From Malachius bipustulatus (taxonomy: Eukaryota > Arthropoda > Insecta > Coleoptera > Melyridae): a DNA stretch of 64,000 bases. Position 1 is the stretch's first letter. Every line of letters starts with the position of its first letter. The notes below the pieces were generated by a model, which did no database searches, was not told where the DNA came from, and saw nothing but the letters and a program-made list of their open reading frames with translations. The position numbers and the translations under genes were made by a program. The stretch lies in NCBI GenBank assembly GCA_910589415.1, contig OU342630.1, positions 15,719,867-15,783,866 of the forward strand, written 5' to 3'. Shown here in pieces: positions 59,131-64,000 of this stretch.

Positions 59131-60085
59131 GTACTATATACATTTTCAACGTCAATTTCAGAAAAAGTAACATCTGTTTCAGCAAAAGTAAAATCAAATT
59201 CAGTAAAAGGAACTTCAATTTCAGAATAGTTAATTCAGATTCAGAAAAAATAGAAACAATTTGAGAATAAGTAATTCCAATTTAGGAAAAATTACTACTT
59301 TCTTATAAGCGTAGGTATATTAACTTCGGATAAATGTTTTGTATTTATAGTAACATCAATTCATATTATTCAAAGTGTTTAAATTTTATGTAATAATTAC
59401 ATTAGTGGGTAGTGATTTCAAAAGCGTTTAATCAAGATTAATACATAAGGGTCATGAAGGTATAACGAACTAAAATATTAACAAGATGGTATAAGACGTA
59501 AGGAAAACTTGAAGGTGATGAAACCTACGAAATCCTATTATGTATACTAAGTTGAAACAGAAGGTAATGGTATTAAATTTGAAGTTCCTAGCAGCAAATG
59601 GAGTGCCCCAATGAGTGGTATGGGAGGAAGGTGTTATGCACCCCAAACGCCTAGGCCTTCCAAGGCCCTTTCGGTGTCAATCACACTCGCCCTCACCACC
59701 CAATCGATCGCATATTACATTTTTCATAAATATTCGAAAATTAATCTGAAAAATAGTGTGGGCTGAGACAAGATCAAACCCACGATCTTGGGCTCCGTCG
59801 CCAGAGGTCTTCACACATTCACCAGGAGCCCTTTGTGTGGTGCCCTACAAAACAGCTAATACATCACATCACAGTAAAAAAAACATACATCACACCGAAA
59901 ATAAACTTATTATCACCTATAGTATAATGAATGCATTTTTATAAAAGATAATTTATTCCCAGGAACACCTGTGAATCTAATCTTCTGAAATTGCTTTTAC
60001 CTATTCTGAATTTGATTTGACTTTTTCTGAAATAGAGGTAACTCTTTCTGAAATTGACATTGAAAAGGTATAGTACGGTAATATG
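59131..60085. repeat. Inverted repeat carrying a 21-bp tandem array
   Basis: The left arm (about 59131-59230, cgtactatatacattttcaa then tcaatttcagaaaaagtaac) is inverted relative to about 59978-60085 (gttactctttctgaaattga type, then aaaaggtatagtacggtaat). Within the left arm about seven degenerate 21-bp units follow the pattern TTTCAGAAAAAGTAACWTCA (59156-59300), giving a 7-residue periodic frame (ISEKVTS, VSAKVKS, NSVKGTS). Confidence 0.7.
59640..59850 (-). other. GC-richer segment, possible SINE fragment
   Basis: The minus strand reads ctctggcgacggagcccaag, then atcgtgggtttgatc, loosely like pol III A and B boxes. The composition differs from its surroundings. Weak support only. Confidence 0.25.
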
Positions 60086-62161
60086 GAATATTAAATGGTA
60101 TTAAATTAAATGATAAAGTACTCTTTATCTACTGATTATAGATAAAAATTATTTATATTAATAAAAGAATAATGAACATGTTTGTGTATGTTCAACATAC
60201 AACATTTCTATAAACATTCAAAAGGAATTTAGTTAAAAATGTTATTATAAAAGAATAAAGTAAAATATAGTTGAAATTATCTTCAAAGGTTATATTACTG
60301 GTGGCTGGTGCATGCGGAACAAAGTCAATAATAATTTCCAAATCATTTAATTTTTTTTCCATTAATACACATTGTCCATAAAGGTATATGTATGTACTTC
60401 AAAATATAAACAGTAAAAATTAATTACCTATTATTTCGATAAAACATTAACAGTTCACTAATTTTTTGGATGTATAAATTCCGAAATAACTTCATAGTTG
60501 TAATTACAATAAATTGTTGTAGGATACCAAAAACTGAACTGAAGCTTTTATGTCATTTGAAAAGGACTGGTTTCATATGATATTTGAGCTATATCGAACA
60601 ACGCTATTCATAATGGCACATAGGTTTATTCGATTTTTGAATTTTTAAAAAGCACTCTTATGTTAATCTGGGTATAGGTATAACTTGTATTAGCTCTATG
60701 CTGAATCTGATCTGCAGTATTTTGTTTAATACATTTTTACTGTTACATTAATATTGTTAAATCTGCGGTTGATGAGCGAGAGAGATAGGCAATTACATTT
60801 ACTTAGTTTGTCTTACCAACTTTAACTTTCCCAAAAGTCAAACCAAAAGTTGAGGTACATAATATAAGCAGCTTTTAAGATATAAGTACATATTATGAAA
60901 CGCTACATTTAGAGACAATTCAAATAATCAACTCTCACAACCGAAACCAACTACGATGAGCGATCAAAGTATCTACACAGTAATTATTGGGCACCTGTGC
61001 AGTTTACATGTTAGCTAGCGCTTCGCTCTCACCTGTCTGAGATTTAGATCTAAGTGGATTCATATTTTATTAACGTCATTGTTAAATCGTCAAAACGTTT
61101 AAATTAGTTACATAAATAGGAAAGTAAACACGGAAGACTATAAATACTCCTCCCATTTTGTTTGCTGTTTCATTGCTCTTTTTGCATAATAAGTATTTAC
61201 TTCTGGGAATTATCAGCCAAACTATTTTCTGCTTTTTTAATATTTAGGGATTACAAACATTTTGTATAAAAAATACCACTTTTCCATATTTTATCACGAA
61301 GAAAGATACTCCCAAAAAATCAGTAAGAAGTACAATAATTGCGGCAACCCAAATGAGAACGGCAAAATTTAATTGTGTAATTTGAACTTTAAATCATTAG
61401 CGCCCCAAAGAAGGATAGATGTCACTTATATCTATATCTATGTCATTCACGACGATTCACGAAAAAAGTTAGATGTCAAATATTTTAAGTATTTATACGG
61501 TACTGAAAAAAGGCTCACTTACTATGATAAAATTCAGCCAAAATTTCCATGATAACAAAAATGATTCACATTTGGGTGGCAGACACAGTACCTTTGTTTA
61601 CGACCGTTTTCACACAATAACGTGATTTTTCACGCGGCATGTCGCATGCGGTAATTTCCGAAGTGAGTAATTCGAGACAAGAATTGTGAGTGCAGGTATC
61701 CACGCCAATCCAACAACATCCCTAAGCTCTCCACTAGGAGGATAGTATAGTGTGAGAAAGTCTATTAGAAAGGATGGATAGGAGACGTGCCATCCATAAT
61801 GCTTATCGTTGTTGCTAGAAAAGTTATTAGGTTATGTCGATTAATTACTGAGATGTCATTTCGTTTTAGAATTCAAAATCCGAAAAATATTAAATGCTAT
61901 TTTTGGCGAATAGATATACAGGGTGCGTTTTTTCAATGTTTTGTACAGGGATCTTGTATAAGCTACTGCAGTTAGAGGAACGGTTAAATGGGGAAAGTAG
62001 TACAGTTTTATGACCTTAATTCGAAACATCAGCTTTTTTTTTTGAAAATCACCTTACTTCTTGGCTGCACGATGTCAATGAACCAGACAACCCTTCGTTT
62101 GATTGGTCATGGTATAGGTACTCTACTATATTATGTCAAATAAAAAGGCAAGAATTCAGGT
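60086..62161. other. Intergenic, one isolated ACAGGGTGCG end
   Basis: acagggtgcgttttttcaat at 61918 is a lone end of the ACAGGGT type. Otherwise AT-rich, no gene. Confidence 0.45.
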
Positions 62162-62260
62162 CATAAAAGTATAATTTCTTAAATTTGCTAGATTGTCTAC
62201 CGGTTTTGGGGCTTACCCATCATCAGGCAAATTGCAAATTTAAGAAATTATACTTTTATG
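62162..62260 (-). ncRNA. Degenerate hammerhead-like motif inside a perfect 27-bp inverted repeat
   Basis: Arms 62162-62188 and 62234-62260 are exact inverted complements. Between them the minus strand reads CCTGATGATGGGTAAGCCC, then CAAAACCGGTAGAC. CTGATGA matches the hammerhead core and GGG/CCC forms stem II, but the expected GAAA reads CAAAA, so a key G is lost. The layout recalls Penelope-type 3' repeats. Probably inactive. Confidence 0.5.
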
Positions 62261-64000
62261 TGAGGAAATACAAAATTGTAATTTTTTTAAATCGAATTTG
62301 TGCCTTTTTTATTGACAGACATCCCTTCGGTCAGTTAACAAACGGTACAATACCATCCACCTATCAGTCTTCCAAAGAGATGGGATTTCTGTGCAGCATG
62401 TGGCTGGATTGGTCGTGTGGATAACTTCACCCACAATTCAGCTTGTTTAGTATTGCTCGGATAACTTCGGAATTACCGCGTCCGACATGTCGGACGAAAT
62501 ATCGCATTGTGTGCAGACGCTCTAATAGTCCAAAAGCTAGCGAAAAAAAAAGTGCAAGGGTTTTAGAAAGGCTGATATAATATACGACAATGAACATTTA
62601 CAAACGCAATAAAACTTTCCAGGAATGTGTTGTTCTGTCTGCTTGATCATTGTCTTATATTGTTTGAATATGAAATCAATTAGTATTGTTGTGAATTAAC
62701 GTGTTGACAGTTTTTGTCATTAAACAATGAATTTGAAGGGAATTTTCAAATATTTGTTTTTCAAAAACTTTGAAAGCCTTTGAGAAACTTATGTCTCAAC
62801 ACCTGGAGTGCTGACTGTACAGTGACTTTTTTCTATGACCAAAATACAGTCTGATATGAAAGTGTCAGCCATTCCAAAACTCTTGCACTTTTTTGTGACT
62901 AGCTCTCCGACTCTAAGGAAAAGCGTACAAACAAAAATGTGACATAAGAAAAACAAATCCGTATTTAGGCGTAGTTGAACCAGAAATATAACGAAACGAC
63001 TTCTGTCATTTTATCACTTTTTGATTATTGACCTATTGTTGAAGTAATAAAATATGGCTGTTTAACAATTAGATAATTTCGTTATATTTCTTGGTCGACT
63101 ATTATACTTATTAATATTTGCGTCTGTCTCTAAATTATTTTCTATTAAACTCGCAATTTTGTTGTCTAACTTTTTGAGTTCCATCTTAAATATTGAAGTG
63201 GGCATAATCTTCTGCAGGTTTACCTTCACACACACGTTATAAGTGAAGTCTAAATAATTTCAGTTTGAATTCCATTTTAGTAGGAATAAAGTATCTTTTG
63301 ACGAACGTTCACATTATGGACGTCCTCGCGATATCGATTTTTATTAAATAAGTATGAAGGCGTCTTAGCACTGATAACCCTGTGATACAAGCAAACAGAT
63401 GACAAATTAATATAATCTATTCTTACACTCAACTGCCTTGACCTAAGACTATCTAAGACTGTCAGATTTATCATCAAAGTTTCACAATCCATATACTTAC
63501 CGTCTCAAAAATGAATTCTTTCTTGACACCCTGTATCCCATATAATCAGACCCAGATTTCTAACCCTATCCACTACTTCAACAGGGTCATTATTAATTTA
63601 CAGAGCCATTGGTACGATTTGTACCTCAGTTTACTCCCAAACAGAATAGCTTTGGTCTTGGATGAATTCAAGTGAAGTGAATGAAGCCGAAAAATAAGAT
63701 ACAATGTGTGGCGGTCATTATTAATTATATAGCCATGGCGGATACTCCTGCTCATTGAGATACAATAACGTATGCCAATAATCGTCGAAATGACATATTA
63801 CCTATTCAGTGGACATTGTGGACAATATTAGGATTGTGAGTTCCTTGAACAAAGATCGAAATGAATGTAGGCTGCTCTTGTAGGGGGATAATTCGCAACG
63901 CTCTCTTGTTCAGCAGGAAGGTCTTTCTTGTGAGGGCAGAAGTTTCTCGATAGATTCACACAATATTTGATATTGGAATTAAACAAAATATGATAAGATA
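62261..64000. other. Intergenic with a MITE and one isolated end
   Basis: Apart from the MITE at 62972-63101 and a lone gacaccctgtatccc end at 63525, nothing is supported. Confidence 0.45.
62972..63101. mobile_element. TAGTTGGACCAA-type MITE, copy 2
   Basis: tagttgaaccagaaatataa and ttatatttcttggtcgacta ends with the same interior as 45916-46051 (cgaaacgacttctgtcattt, tttaacaattaga). It differs by several substitutions and small indels. Confidence 0.72.

Noticed and set aside
1..64000. CRISPR arrays, operons, ribosome-binding sites or prokaryotic features
   Set aside because: The window is clearly eukaryotic; no regularly spaced direct repeats with unique spacers are present.

Overview
This is a eukaryotic, AT-rich, gene-poor window built almost entirely of transposable elements. 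The element set (Ty3/gypsy LTR element with a TGTAACG terminus, Penelope-like fragments, PIF/Harbinger, RNase H-bearing non-LTR fragments, many small TIR elements) and the base composition point to an insect, perhaps a beetle or a hemipteran; I cannot place it more closely. I recognise no intact host gene and no tRNA or rRNA gene. Nearly all coding sequence is transposon-derived and mostly broken.

Layout. 1-5.7 kb: AT-rich sequence with short palindromes and MITEs, plus one copy of a 0.65-kb repeat whose second copy lies at 53.3-54.0 kb. 5.8-16.7 kb: a nested block. A 2.8-kb inverted-repeat element with ACAGGGTGT ends has two 5'-truncated Penelope-like (GIY-YIG) fragments, head to head, at its centre. 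Its left arm was split by an 8.05-kb Ty3/gypsy LTR retrotransposon (minus strand, 1671-bp LTRs differing at one base, ACAC target duplication) that keeps integrase but lacks gag, protease, RT and RNase H.

17.4-17.8 kb: a 364-bp insertion with a 12-bp target-site duplication, made of 1.14 units of a 320-bp repeat that encodes a near-canonical type I hammerhead ribozyme, i.e. a retrozyme-like element. 18.5-20.3 kb: two inverted-repeat elements with ACAGGGT ends. 21.8-23.6 kb: a TIR transposon carrying a broken gene for a DUF7869-like protein, a transposase candidate. 24.2-25.6 kb: a PIF/Harbinger element (TTA duplication) with an N-terminal transposase fragment, itself interrupted by a 585-bp ACAGGGTGT palindrome. 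28.1-32.9 kb: two oppositely oriented, 5'-truncated copies of one RNase H-encoding non-LTR retrotransposon.

33-45 kb: MITEs, a direct duplication of about 0.9 kb, compact palindromes, a GC-rich TIR element and another ACAGGGTTATT inverted-repeat element. 49.5-51.7 kb: an element with TIRs of about 500 bp around a Cys-rich pseudogene. 53-64 kb: more ACAGGGT-ended elements, an inverted repeat carrying a 21-bp period array, a second copy of the 45.9-kb MITE and a degenerate hammerhead-like motif inside a perfect 27-bp inverted repeat.

Three themes recur. First, at least six large inverted-repeat elements with unrelated interiors share ACAGGGT ends flanked by AT. Second, hammerhead-type motifs occur in three settings (Penelope 3' ends, the retrozyme, the 62.2-kb inverted repeat). 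Third, two uncharacterised protein families lie inside TIR elements and look like candidate transposases or transposon partners.
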